Assembly: GCA_963756815.1 (NCBI GenBank)
Contig: CAVWPR010000026.1
Location: 6,544-70,543, forward strand
Length of the DNA stretch: 64,000 bases
Source of the DNA: JAENVU01 sp963756815
GTDB taxonomy: Bacteria > Actinomycetota > Acidimicrobiia > IMCC26256 > JAENVU01
Reading direction: 5' to 3'
Shown one piece after another: positions 43,821-52,600 of this stretch; within the stretch, counting starts at the first letter, position 1, and every line of letters starts with the position of its first letter. Made by a program: the position numbers and the translations under genes. A model generated the notes under the pieces. The model worked only from the letters and a program-made list of their open reading frames with translations. It ran no database searches and was not told the origin of the DNA.

Positions 43821-44985
43821 ACCAGCTCCTCGCCCCAGTGGCGGGTCTCCAGCAGCTCGACCACCCGTCGAAGGAACGCCGACGCGTACGCGCCGTCGAA
43901 CGCGCGATGGTCGAAGGAGAGCGAGAGGTTGCCCACCGGGTGCACGGCGATCCCGTGGCCGTCACCCGCCGGCACCGCAACCGGTCGCGGGGAGACCCCG
44001 TCGGTCGAGAGGATCGCCACCTGGGGCTGGCTGATGATCGGTGCGGTCAGGAGGGTCCCGTACCCACCGGCGTTCGTGAGCGTGAACGTCGCGCCGGTCA
44101 CGTCGTCCGGGGCCAGCGAACCCGATCGCGCGGCGGCGCTGCGCTCGTGGATCTCACGGGCGAGCGCCCGGAGGCGCATGCCGTCGGCATCCCGGACCAC
44201 GGTGACGACGAGCCCTTCGAAGTCGAGGTCGACGGCGATGCCGAGGTGCACCCTCGGGTGCACGATCAGCGCGTCGTCGCCGACGCTCGCGTTCACACGG
44301 GGGAACTCACGCAGCGCGTCGACCGCGGCGCGGGCCACGAACGGGAGGTACGTGAGACCGAAGCCCTCACGCGCGCGGAACGACTCCCTGGCTCCGTCGC
44401 GGACCGGTTCCACCCGTGCGTAGTCGGCCTGCATCACCACGAGGGTGTGCGCGGCCGTGTCGATCGAGGACCGCAGGTGCGTTCCGGTCCGCCGACGGAT
44501 CGCCGTGAACGGCTCCACGTGGTCGCCCTCGACCGGGCCCACCGCGGGCGCAGAGATCCTCGCGGGCGCGACCGGTGCCGGACGGTCGAGCGGACGGCTG
44601 CGGGCCGCGAGCCGCTCGGCGACGTCGTCGCGGGTGATGCGCGCCCCCGGTGGGAGGTCGGCGTCGCGGAGGTCGGCGTCGGTGCGGGTGGCGGGTCGGG
44701 CGACCGCCGGGACGCGCCTGGTCCCGGGGTCGACGCGGCCGCGACCACCTCACCCTCGGTGCGGACCACGGCGAGCTGCGCTCCGATCGGTGCGGTCTCG
44801 CCCTCGGCCACGAGGATCTCGGTGATGACGCCCGAGACCGCGGCGGGCACCTCGGTGTCGACCTTGTCGGTCGAGACCTCGAACACGGCCTCGTCCTCCA
44901 CGACCTCGTCGCCGACGGACTTGTACCAGTGGACGATGGTCCCCTCGGTCACCGTCTCGCCGAGCTGCGGCATGGTGATGAACAT
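43817..44985 (-). CDS. 2-oxoacid dehydrogenase E2, dihydrolipoamide acyltransferase, one frame change
   Basis: About 389 residues. The N-terminal lipoyl domain (MFITMPQLGETVTEGTIVHWY, lipoyl-lysine in VSTDKVDTEVPA) is followed by a flexible Pro/Ala linker, a degenerate peripheral-subunit-binding domain (ATRTDADLRDADLPPGARITRDDVAERL), then the catalytic domain with EPFTAIRRRTGTHL, VTGATFTLTNAGGYGTLLTAPI and the active-site LSFDHRAFDGA (His and Asp). The frame changes at about 44720 between linker and binding domain. It transfers the acyl group from lipoate to CoA. It is the first gene of the operon E2-E1; no E3 gene is near. Confidence 0.86.
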
Positions 44986-45144
44986 CGACGCTCCGACGTG
45001 GCGGGCTCGTCGTTCGAATGTACCCGTGGGTGTGACGTTCGACCGACGACCACGCGCGGATGCCGCCGACAGGCGCCTGACGCCGTCGATCCGGAACGCG
45101 CCGCCCGTCCCGGGGAATGAACGACCCGGACGCGACGGTTCCGG

Positions 45145-45672
45145 ATGCGCATGAGAGAGGTGGAGCTGTTCGGCATCCAGATCGACGGCGACGGTGGCGT
45201 CGCGGTGCTGCTGCTCCGCGAATCGGATGCACCGCACCGCGTCCTGCCCATCGTCGTGGGCGTGGGTGAGGCCGCTTCGATCGCGATGGCCTTCGCCGAC
45301 GAGCCGTCAGCCCGACCGTCGAGTCACGACCTGATGACCAGCTTCATCGAGCGGGTCGGCGCGCGCCTCGACGCGGTGCAGGTCACCGAGCTGCAGGACG
45401 AGACGTTCCTCGCCGAGCTCACGCTCAGCGGACCCGACGGGCCGGTGCAGCTCGACAGCCGCCCGTCGGACGCGATCGCGCTCGCCGTGCGAGTCGACGC
45501 GCCCCTCTTCGTGGCCGAGCTGGTGCTCGACCAGGCGGCGTCCCTGGAGCCCGAGCTCGACGACGAGGAGATCGACCACGAGGTCGAACGCTTCCGCGCC
45601 CTCCTCGACCAGGCCGACCCGGCCGACATCATCGAGGCGCCGGAGCCGCCCGCCGGCACCGACGGGGCCTGA
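45145..45672 (+). CDS. Bifunctional nuclease family protein (DUF151)
   Basis: A 175-residue protein with the DUF151/BFN domain: VLPIVVGVGEAASIAMAFADEPSARPSSHDLMTSFIERVG, then LDSRPSDAIALAVRVDAPLFVAELVLDQA are the diagnostic motifs. A plant homologue has RNase and DNase activity; the bacterial role is not established. The acidic C-terminal tail (about 45 residues, rich in Glu/Asp/Ala) is typical. Start at the first of two adjacent ATGs; neither has a good ribosome site. Divergent from the E2 gene. Confidence 0.87.
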   Translation: MRMREVELFGIQIDGDGGVAVLLLRESDAPHRVLPIVVGVGEAASIAMAFADEPSARPSSHDLMTSFIERVGARLDAVQVTELQDETFLAELTLSGPDGPVQLDSRPSDAIALAVRVDAPLFVAELVLDQAASLEPELDDEEIDHEVERFRALLDQADPADIIEAPEPPAGTDGA

Positions 45673-45691
45673 CCGGACAGGGCCCGTCCGG
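45673..45691 (+). terminator. Hairpin after the bifunctional nuclease gene
   Basis: CCGGAC (45673-45678) pairs with GTCCGG (45686-45691) around a 7-nt loop, starting at the base after the stop codon. There is no T-run, so termination is only suggested by its position. Confidence 0.35.
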
Positions 45692-45785
45692 CCGCAATCC
45701 GCCGTGACCCCCGCCGAGCACCTAGGGTGTCGGGAGTGAGTAGGCCGAATCGTTCGGTCGACCGCATCGAAGAAATGAGCAAACG

Positions 45786-45986
45786 TTGCAGCAAGGCACT
45801 GTGAAGTTCTTCAACGCAGAAAAGGGCTTCGGCTTCATCTCGCGCGAGGGCGCGGACGACGTGTTCGTCCACTTCTCGGCGATCCAGGCCGACGGCTACA
45901 AGACTCTCGAGGACGGCCAGCGCGTCGAATTCGACGTGCAGCCCGGTCGCAAGGGCGAGGAAGCGCAGAACGTCCGCGTCATCTGA
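45786..45986 (+). CDS. Cold-shock domain protein, TTG start
   Basis: A 66-residue single cold-shock domain: GTVKFFNAEKGFGFISREG with the RNP1 motif KGFGFI, and DDVFVHFSAI as RNP2. It binds single-stranded RNA or DNA and acts as an RNA chaperone. No ATG or GTG is available in frame, so TTG is the start. A TAGGGT -10 box at 45723-45728 would give a leader of about 50 nt, in which a 9-codon ORF (ATG at 45775) overlaps the start codon in another frame. A hairpin terminator follows. The start has only a weak ribosome site (GAAGAAATGAG). Confidence 0.93.
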   Translation: MQQGTVKFFNAEKGFGFISREGADDVFVHFSAIQADGYKTLEDGQRVEFDVQPGRKGEEAQNVRVI

Positions 45987-46005
45987 CGCGTCGGTAACGC
46001 GGACT

Positions 46006-46041
46006 CGCCGCGGCTCGGAGCCCACGCTCCGGACCGCGGCG
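46006..46041 (+). terminator. Rho-independent-like terminator of the cold-shock gene
   Basis: A 16-bp stem with one two-base mismatch (46006-46021 with 46026-46041) closes a 4-nt loop CCAC, and is followed by TTTCC. It lies 20 nt after the stop codon. The stem is entirely G/C-rich. Confidence 0.65.
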
Positions 46042-46091
46042 TTTCCAATTCTGGCGACCTCCCCCGCGCGCCGACGCGACCGGGGGTCGGG

Positions 46092-46349
46092 TCACTCGCC
46101 GGCGGGCACCAGACCGAGCTCGACGAAGATGGCGACGCGTTCCTGCTCGAAGGTCGCCTCGTCGATCTCGCCGGCCTCACGCTGCTCGCTGAGCTGCGCG
46201 TAGCGGGCCATCAGGGCCTCTTCGTCGACGGCCGGGGCCTCGACGTCGGCCTCCGAGCGCTCCTCGCGCTTCTCCCGCTTCAACGTCGCACGCTGTTGGC
46301 GCTTCAACTCGCGTGCCCGCTTCTCGAAACTCTCGCGTCCTCGGGCCAT
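46092..46349 (-). CDS. Small SHOCT-like domain protein (85 aa)
   Basis: An 85-residue protein. The N-terminal half is a basic helix (ESFEKRARELKRQQRATLKREKREER). The C-terminal half, ARYAQLSEQREAGEIDEATFEQERVAIFVELGL, fits the SHOCT motif (short helix, turn with Gly-x-Ile-Ser/Asp-x-x-Glu-Phe, helix). SHOCT domains are found in many secreted and membrane proteins and are thought to mediate interactions. The ATG at 46349 has GAGGCGAGG upstream. It is followed, beyond a 100-bp gap, by the convergent cold-shock gene. Confidence 0.75.
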   Translation of the reverse strand: MARGRESFEKRARELKRQQRATLKREKREERSEADVEAPAVDEEALMARYAQLSEQREAGEIDEATFEQERVAIFVELGLVPAGE

Positions 46350-46611
46350 GTCTGCCTCGCCTCGCATCGGGGGTTGCGGTCCGCGCCACGGGCCGCCGAG
46401 ATGAGCGGCCGCTCCGGTTCGCCACCGTGCGGTTCGGCCGGGCTCGGGTGCTCCGAACGGGCTGCGAACCGCCCGCGAAGGCGATCTGGCGCGCGATTTC
46501 GGTTCCATTGTCGCACGTCGCGGGGTGCGGGTCCGGACACGTGGGGCCCAATTCCTGTGGCAACCGCCACGGAAGGCTCAGGTTTCGCGCCGGCAGGACC
46601 CGGGAGCCGGC

Positions 46612-47079
46612 CTAGGACGCGGGTGCGTGCCACACGGTCGGCGGCGTCCCGGCGAAGAGCTCCTTCACGTTCCAGAGCTCGATCCGCCACGGGTCGAGAC
46701 GCAGCAGTCCGTACTCCGGATGGTCCGGTCGGCGGAAGAAGTGCTCGAGCGGATACCCCTCGGGCTTCGTCTCGTAGAGGTCCCACAACCGCTGCCGTTC
46801 GGTGTCGTCGTCGACCCACGTGGCCCTGCACTCGACGTAGACCTGCTCGTGCGTCTGGTCCCAGTAGGCGAGCGAGACGTACGGAGTGCGCTCGAGGTGC
46901 CGACCCTTGAACGAATGTCGTCCGGTCGCCAACCAGCCGACGGGCTCCTCCCACACCGGGTGCACCAGCCGACCCCGCGGCCGGCCCCGGCCGTCCACCG
47001 TGGTCATCGACGCCCACTGGATGTACTCGATGCGGCGCCGGAACTCGACCGCGATGTCGGCGAAGTCGTCGACCTCCAT
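46612..47079 (-). CDS. Pyridoxamine 5'-phosphate oxidase-like flavin-binding protein
   Basis: A 155-residue split-barrel protein of the PNPOx-like superfamily. EYIQWASMTTVDGRGRPRGRLVHPVWEE is the family beta start, followed by GRHSFKGRHLERTPYVSLAYWDQTHEQVYVECRATWVDDD and the Pro-rich C-terminus. Such proteins bind FMN, F420 or heme and include general stress proteins and F420-dependent reductases. Nothing in the sequence decides the cofactor. It lies 16 bp downstream of the SRPBCC gene on the same strand, so they are likely co-transcribed. Confidence 0.82.
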   Translation of the reverse strand: MEVDDFADIAVEFRRRIEYIQWASMTTVDGRGRPRGRLVHPVWEEPVGWLATGRHSFKGRHLERTPYVSLAYWDQTHEQVYVECRATWVDDDTERQRLWDLYETKPEGYPLEHFFRRPDHPEYGLLRLDPWRIELWNVKELFAGTPPTVWHAPAS

Positions 47080-47095
47080 TCGAGCAGCTCCCCGT

Positions 47096-47562
47096 TCAGT
47101 CGGGCGCGGACTCGACCGCGACCTTGATCCGCCCGATCGTCTCGGCCATGGCGCGTTCGAGGTCGGCCTTCCGGTCCTTGACCCGCATGATGTAGCGCTC
47201 GGCGATCACGTAGCGACGCGGCATGGACGCCAGCATCTCGAACGACTCGGTCAGGCGCGTCCCGTCCCGTCGACCTCGCAGCGGAACGACCATTTGGTCG
47301 TGTCGTCGACCACGAACGCGAACTCGCGTCCGGCGTCGGCGACGACCACGGTCGGCGTCGTCGACCACCGGGCGATGCCCCGCTTGTTCGAGCCCTTGAA
47401 CTTCGCGCCCACCGCGGGCCCGGTGGCACCACCGAGCCACTCGCAGCGGACGGTCTCCGGGCTCCACTCGCCCATGCGGGTCACGTCGCTCACCACGGCG
47501 TACACGGTCGCCGGCGACGCGTCGACGTGGACGGCCGCCTCTCCCCTGGTCCCCTTGTCCAT
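47096..47562 (-). CDS. SRPBCC family protein, one frame change
   Basis: About 155 residues of the polyketide cyclase/dehydrase (SRPBCC) fold. AAVHVDASPATVYAVVSDVTRMGEWSPETVRCEWLGG is its canonical start, then GAKFKGSNKRGIARWSTTPTVVVADAGREFAFVVDD. At about 47268, in CGACGGGACGGGAC, one base seems to be missing; the next frame continues with TRLTESFEMLASMPRRYVIAERYIMRVKDRK to the stop at 47096. It would bind a hydrophobic ligand. The ATG at 47562 begins just before the conserved domain. Confidence 0.82.
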
Positions 47563-47608
47563 CCGTCCATTGTCGCGGGCTGCGGCCGGCCCGCGCGCCA
47601 GCGTGTCG

Positions 47609-50303
47609 CTACCGGTGGTCACCGCCGGGCGGGAGCTCGAGGACCTGCTGGAACGTCGGGCGGTTGGTGACCCGGAAGGTGTCCGGGATCAGGCCGGGCG
47701 TGAACCCGGTCCGGCGCGCCGTCGTGCGCCACGCGGTCGGGTCCGCCCCCTGCTGGAGGAGGCCCACGATCGCCACCCGGGTCACCGCGTCCCAGAGTGA
47801 CGCCCGGCAGGCCGCGAGGTCGCCCTTGCCGCAGTAGCGCAGGCGGAACTTCCCGTGGACCGGATCGCCGAGGAGCGTGCGCAGGTCCTTGTCGACGATG
47901 GACTCGCCGGAGAGGGACCCGAGCCCCCGGATCGCGTCGAGATCCGCGGTCTGGTCGCCGAACTGGGGACGCACGACCGCGTCGGCGACCTGGCCCCACA
48001 GGAGGTTCATGATCGCCGGTCCGGCGTCGTCGTACTGCCCGCTGTTGTCCGCGTCGAGCACCGGTGCGTCCCGACGGACCCAGTCGTCGAGCACGTCCAC
48101 GACCTTCGCGGCGAGCGGGCTCGGGGCCGGGCCGGTGCGCAGCACGCGGCTGACCACCGGCCACACGGGCGCGCGCACGTCCTCGGTCGCGGCCCGGTTC
48201 ATGATGCTCACGTCGTCGGCGAGGCGCACCTTGGACGGGAATCGGTTGAACAGCTCGACGCGGTGCACCGAACCGTACGGGTCGTCGTCGCCGTGCATGA
48301 AGCCGGGCGCCGACTGGTTGTTCCAGTTCAGGAACAAGCCGTTCACGCCGCCCTCGCCGTGGGGGTGGTCGTCCTCGGACAGGAACCCGCGCCACTCGTA
48401 CTGACCGGTCCCGAGGGTCGGGAGCCGCCGGTCGAGGCCGCGCGCACGGATCGGCAGCAGACCGGACGAGAAGTACGCGGTCGTGTCGTGCGACGCGTAC
48501 GCCCAGTTGAACGTGAACCCGAACTGGTTCGCGATGTCGTAGAACTTGTGGGCGCTGGTCGCCCGGCCCTCGGTGAGGTCCTTGAGCGCGCCGAGGTTGA
48601 GGCCGTCGCGACCGAAGGTCGACCGCTGACGGGTGAGCGCGACCGGGCGACCGTTCGACGTCGCCCAGCCGATCACGGGCCCGTGCACCGACACCGGGTA
48701 CCGCAGCTCGGTCCCGTTCAGGCTGCCCGCGTCGAACTGGTCGAACGGCCGGCAGACGCCCTTGAAGAGGTAGTGATCGGAGGCCTGCGTCGGGGGCGAG
48801 CCGTCGGGGTTGCACAGCTGCTCGGCGAAGACGTCCCGCACGTCGTTGTTCGCCGAGGTCAGGCTCCAGGCGTACTGGTGCGTGCGGCCGATGAGCATGT
48901 ACATCATCGCTCCAGGCACTCCGACGCCCTGCGCGTCGATTCCCGGGCCGGTGAGGTGCACCTGCTCGACGATCTCGGGGTAGTAGTAGCCGAGCTGGGG
49001 ACCCATCACCGCGAGCGTGTCCCTCGCGGCCGAACGACTCGGGTCGACCACGAGGAAGTTGCTCGCCTGCTTGTAGGGAACCGCGCCGGCGGCCGGGTAG
49101 GTGGGACTGTCCGGCGAAGGCCGGGCCAGCGCCGAGGCGCGGGTGTCCGAGGGCGACGCGGCCGTCGCCGGCGTCGAGATCGGGGAGGACGTCGACGTCG
49201 TACCGCCCGATGCGGTCGTGGTAGCGTGGTCGACGTGGTCGAGTGGTCGGCGTGGTCGGCGCGGTGGACGTGGTCGGCGCGGTGGGCGTGGTCGTCGCGG
49301 CCGCCGCCGGAGGCGTGGTCGTCGCGGCCGGCGCGACGGCCGCGGCCGTCGCGGCGGCGGGATGGCGCGGGTCGAGCGAGACGATCGAGTTCTCGTCGAT
49401 GGTGACCGAACCGGTGACGCGCCCACCGGTGAGCGGCCCGTAGTCGAAGCGCTTGGTCAGCGTCGTCGGTGCCTCGGGATCGTCGAAGAGCATCGAGTCG
49501 TTCCACGCCGCGGTGCCGGCTGCCGTGCCGAGGTGGTTGCGCAGCGTCGACAGGTACTCGGCGTTGGACGCCTCCGCGCCGCCGCCGGCGCCGAAGATCG
49601 AGCCGATGAACGCGGTCGTCGCGATGACGTCGTTGACCGTGGCGGGCGCCTGGTTCACGCCGTGCGTCTGGTTGTAGGCGGTGATGCCGTCGGCCTCCGC
49701 CTGCATCTCGGCGATCATCTCCCGGCCCTTCGCACCGTAGGTGTCGATGATCCGCTGCACCTGGTCCGTGACGAGCTGCTCCGTGGCCGCGCTCGGGACG
49801 AACGTCTGACCGCTCGTGACCAGACCGAACGCGTTGATGCCGGGGACGTCGGCCACGGCGACGCGCGCCGGCCCGCGACCGAGCTGGAGGAGGAGGCCGC
49901 GATCGCGGGCGGTCACCCAGCCCGCGCCGAACGCCAGGTCGGCACGCGTGGTGCCGGTGATGTGGGGCACGCCGTACGAGTCGTAGAGGATCGTCGTGCC
50001 GGGCCGTCCGGTCGGCTCCTCGTGAGTCGCGCCGACGGGCGCGAAGTTCTCGGGCAGGTAGTTCCGGTCGATGTCCGCGTCCGTGACATTGCCCCGCAAC
50101 GGCGTGAGCGCGTCGTAGAGGGGCAGCTGGTCACGTGAGTTCGCGGAGGTGGGGAGCCCGCCGTAGTTCCCAGGCGGGAGGATGTACCGGGAGCGTTCGA
50201 CCGGTTGCGTCGATGGGTGCCCGAGGGCGTCGACCGGCCCGCACGCGAGCAGCACCATTGCGAGGACCGTGGTGACGCCGAGAATTCCGCGACGCTTGAT
50301 CAT
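47609..50303 (-). CDS. Penicillin acylase family lipoprotein with a Thr/Pro-rich insertion, one frame change
   Basis: About 897 residues of the N-terminal nucleophile penicillin amidase family (acyl-homoserine lactone or beta-lactam acylases). The signal sequence ends in VLLAC, a lipobox-like site. The alpha part has YDSYGVPHITGTTRADLAFGAGWVTARDRGLLLQLGRG. The nucleophile Ser is in KQASNFLVVDPSRS (codon 49062-49064), followed by the beta part (LGYYYPEIVEQVHL, GRTHQYAWSLTSANNDVRDVFAEQ, FNWAYASHDTTAYFSSG, WNNQSAPGF). Between them lies an unusual segment of Ala, Thr and Pro (TTTPTAPTTSTAPTTPTT, about 49200-49350) with the frame change near 49230. Autocleavage would remove or use this linker. GGGGGGAG before the ATG is a good ribosome site. 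Confidence 0.87.
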
Positions 50304-50419
50304 GTGAGCTCCCCCCGAGCCGACCGTTCCCCGAACCGTACCCTCGTGACCGATTTCGCAACATTCGACGCAGGCCAGCGGACCCGGATCTAGGGTCGCC
50401 GGCGACGAGAGGAGCCGGG

Positions 50420-50833
50420 ATGTCGGACAACCTGCGGATGCTCGGTGCGTACAGCGCGGCGATGGAATCGGGCGACGGCACGGCCGTGTTCGAGTTCTGG
50501 TCGGACGACTTCGAGAGCCACGTGACCGGTCGGGTCAGTCCCGACCGCGTCGGGACCGACGTGCGCGGCCAGGAGCAGGAATGGTGGCAGCAGGCGAAGT
50601 CGGCGTTCCCCGACATGCGGTTCCTCGTCAACCTCCTCGTCGAGCAGGACGATCTCGTGGTGTCGAACTGGACGGTGACCGGCACCCACACCGGCACCGC
50701 GTTCTACGGTCTCGCGCCGTCGGGTGAGCCGGTCGAGATCAACGGCACCGCCATCCTCCGCATCCGCGACGGCAAGATCGTCGAGCACTGGGGCGGGCCG
50801 CACTGCCAGGAGGGCCTCGGCCTCATCCGCTGA
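50420..50833 (+). CDS. SnoaL-like polyketide cyclase family protein
   Basis: A 137-residue ester-cyclase/SnoaL-like protein of the NTF2 fold: YSAAMESGDGTAVFEFWSDDFESHV, then GQEQEWWQQAKSAFPDMRFLVNLLVEQDDLVVSNWTVTGTHTG and NGTAILRIRDGKIVEHWG are all family motifs. It may catalyse an aldol cyclisation or simply bind a small molecule. The ATG has GAGGAGC upstream with TAGGGT about 23 nt before it. Divergent from the penicillin acylase gene. Followed on the same strand by the DUF2267 gene. Confidence 0.85.
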   Translation: MSDNLRMLGAYSAAMESGDGTAVFEFWSDDFESHVTGRVSPDRVGTDVRGQEQEWWQQAKSAFPDMRFLVNLLVEQDDLVVSNWTVTGTHTGTAFYGLAPSGEPVEINGTAILRIRDGKIVEHWGGPHCQEGLGLIR

Positions 50834-50899
50834 CCGGCCCGTCGGCTCCGGTTGTCGGTCACGGTTTCGACCGTCCGACGGAGCGGGCATCCCGGTCGC

Positions 50900-51421
50900 A
50901 TGAACACCAACGAGATGCTGCGCACCGTCGCCGGCGCGACCGGGGCCACCCGACGCCAGGCCGATGACGTGCTGATCGCCACCCTGACCGTGCTGAGTGA
51001 GGTCGTGTCGGCCGAGGAGACCCGCGATCTGCTGGCGCAGCTGCCGAAGGCGGTGCGCGAACGTATCCCCGTCACCGGCGAGACCCTGCCGATGCGGCCG
51101 ATCGAGTTCGTCGCTCGTGTGGCCGACCTGAGCTCCGTGCCGACCGAGGACGCCGAGCTCCACGTGCGCGCCGTCTTCCAGGTGCTGACCCAGGCGGTGA
51201 ATGCCGGCGAGATGAACGACATCGCCGCCGAGCTCGGCGACGAGTACGCGGAGCTGCTCGGACGCCAGGACCGGCTCCGGCGCGAGCGGGCGGCGACAGC
51301 CTCCGGGCCGAATCTCGTCGGCACGGTGGTGGGCACCACCACGGCGGCGGCGCACGCGCTCGTCAGTGCGGTCTGGCGACCCATCGACGCCGGGCTCCGG
51401 CTCGGCGGTCTGCGCCACTGA
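50900..51421 (+). CDS. DUF2267 protein
   Basis: A 173-residue protein with DUF2267 features: ATRRQADDVLIATLTVLSEVVSAEETRDLLAQLPKAVRERIP and the second helical repeat AELHVRAVFQVLTQAVNAGEMNDIAAELGDEYAELLG. DUF2267 proteins are small helical proteins of unknown function. The C-terminal 40 residues carry a hydrophobic Gly/Thr/Ala segment (NLVGTVVGTTTAAAHALVSAVW) that could insert in or attach to the membrane. The ATG at 50900 starts at the conserved region; an upstream in-frame start is less likely. Confidence 0.78.
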   Translation: MNTNEMLRTVAGATGATRRQADDVLIATLTVLSEVVSAEETRDLLAQLPKAVRERIPVTGETLPMRPIEFVARVADLSSVPTEDAELHVRAVFQVLTQAVNAGEMNDIAAELGDEYAELLGRQDRLRRERAATASGPNLVGTVVGTTTAAAHALVSAVWRPIDAGLRLGGLRH

Positions 51422-51431
51422 CCGCTGCGCC

Positions 51432-52095
51432 GTGACGCGTCGTTCCGCCCGAGCCGTCGCGGCGCAGCAGCACTTCCGCGACTTCTACCCCGAGGGCTTC
51501 CGGGACGCCGACTACATCGAGCTCGAACGTCGTCCCAAATGGGATGCGCACCGTCGCTTCACCGCCGAGCTCCGACGGGCGCCCTACGAGGAGCTGCTGC
51601 GCGCAGGCGCGTACGACGAGATCGCCCGACGCATCGTCCGCATCGAGTCGTCCACGAACCTGCTCTTCTCGTTCGAGAAGATCGCGATCCGGGACGCGGT
51701 CCGATCGAGCGGTGGGGCCAAGCTCTTCGCCGAAGGCCTCCACGACTTCCTCTGGGGCCCCGGCCCACCCGAGCGTCGATTCGAGCGATGGCGCGACGCG
51801 GTCGCCGACCTTCCGCGCGTGCAGACGCGCGTGCTCACGTGGCCCGTGGTCAGCGTGTTCGGCTTCATCGCCCGCCCGCGTGTGCACCTCATGCTCAAGC
51901 CCCTGGTCACCCAGCGGGCGGCCTCGGCCTACGGCTATCGACCTCCACTACCGGTCCAACCCGAGCTGGTCGACCTACCGCAGCCTGCTCGGGTTCGCAC
52001 GTCGCCTCCGCGACGACCTCGCCGACTGGCGCCCCCGGGACCTGATCGACATCCAGTCGTTCATCTGGGTCCTCGGGTCCGACGAATACGACTGA
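51432..52095 (+). CDS. Conserved protein of unknown function, one frame change
   Basis: About 221 residues. The protein is highly structured and looks conserved (HFRDFYPEGFRDADYIELERRPKWDAH, RIESSTNLLFSFEKIAIRDAVRSS, LPRVQTRVLTWPVVSVFGFIARP, RDLIDIQSFIWVLGSDEYD), and I recall similar full-length hypothetical proteins in diverse bacteria, but no function. At about 51935 (GGCTATCGACC) the frame must change to continue DLHYRSNPSWSTYRSLLGF. GTG 51432 is the first start in frame and lies 10 bp after the DUF2267 stop, so it is probably in that operon. Confidence 0.75.
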
Positions 52096-52117
52096 GCTCG
52101 ACCCCTCGTTGATTCGG

Positions 52118-52123
52118 TACCCT
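52118..52123 (+). promoter_or_regulatory. TANNNT -10 box of the MarR/ABC operon
   Basis: TACCCT is followed by 6 nt and the ATG at 52130, without a ribosome site; GGTACC at its 5' edge is a short palindrome that may be part of the operator. Confidence 0.5.
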
Positions 52124-52129
52124 AACGAT

Positions 52130-52600
52130 ATGGGTCCCGAACGAAAGGCACTCCGCCGCGCCGAGCTGCCGGCCGACTCCGTGCGCACGCTTGCGATCGT
52201 GTCCCGCATCCTCGAGCGGTCGCTGCCGGACATGTCGCTCCCGCAGTTCCGCATCCTCGGCCTCGTCGCCCGGGCACCGGAGCGGGCGAACCACCTGGCG
52301 CGTCAGGCCGCGATCAGCCGACCGTCGCTCACCGGGCTGCTCGACGGGTTGGAGGCCCGAGGCTGGGTCCGTCGGCTCGAGGTCGACGGGGATCGGCGCG
52401 GTGTGAGCCTCGAGGTCACCGCGGCCGGCCGGACCGCGCTCGACGCCGCGCACGACTGCGTGCAGGACCGGCTCGCCGAGTTGCTCGACCACGTCCCCGC
52501 GGCGCGACGCGACGCCGCGCTCGACGGGCTGGCCGCGCTCGGCGAGGCGATCGAGATCGACCTCGAGGAGCGGCGGGCGGCGCGGGAAGGCGGCGCGTGA
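52130..52600 (+). CDS. MarR-family transcriptional regulator of the ABC exporter
   Basis: A 156-residue MarR protein: SLPQFRILGLVARAPERANHLARQAAISRPSLTGLLDGLEARGWVRRLEVDGDRRGVSLEVTAAG is the winged helix with the DxRxxxL-type wing. It would repress the operon and release it on binding a small ligand. The ATG lies 6 nt after TACCCT, so the transcript is leaderless. The stop overlaps the GTG of the ABC gene by 4 nt, which makes the exporter its obvious target. Confidence 0.9.
   Translation: MGPERKALRRAELPADSVRTLAIVSRILERSLPDMSLPQFRILGLVARAPERANHLARQAAISRPSLTGLLDGLEARGWVRRLEVDGDRRGVSLEVTAAGRTALDAAHDCVQDRLAELLDHVPAARRDAALDGLAALGEAIEIDLEERRAAREGGA

Noticed and set aside
47855..49405. 516-codon + strand frame opposite the penicillin acylase gene
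   Set aside because: Antisense shadow; the reverse strand has a complete acylase with lipobox and nucleophile Ser.
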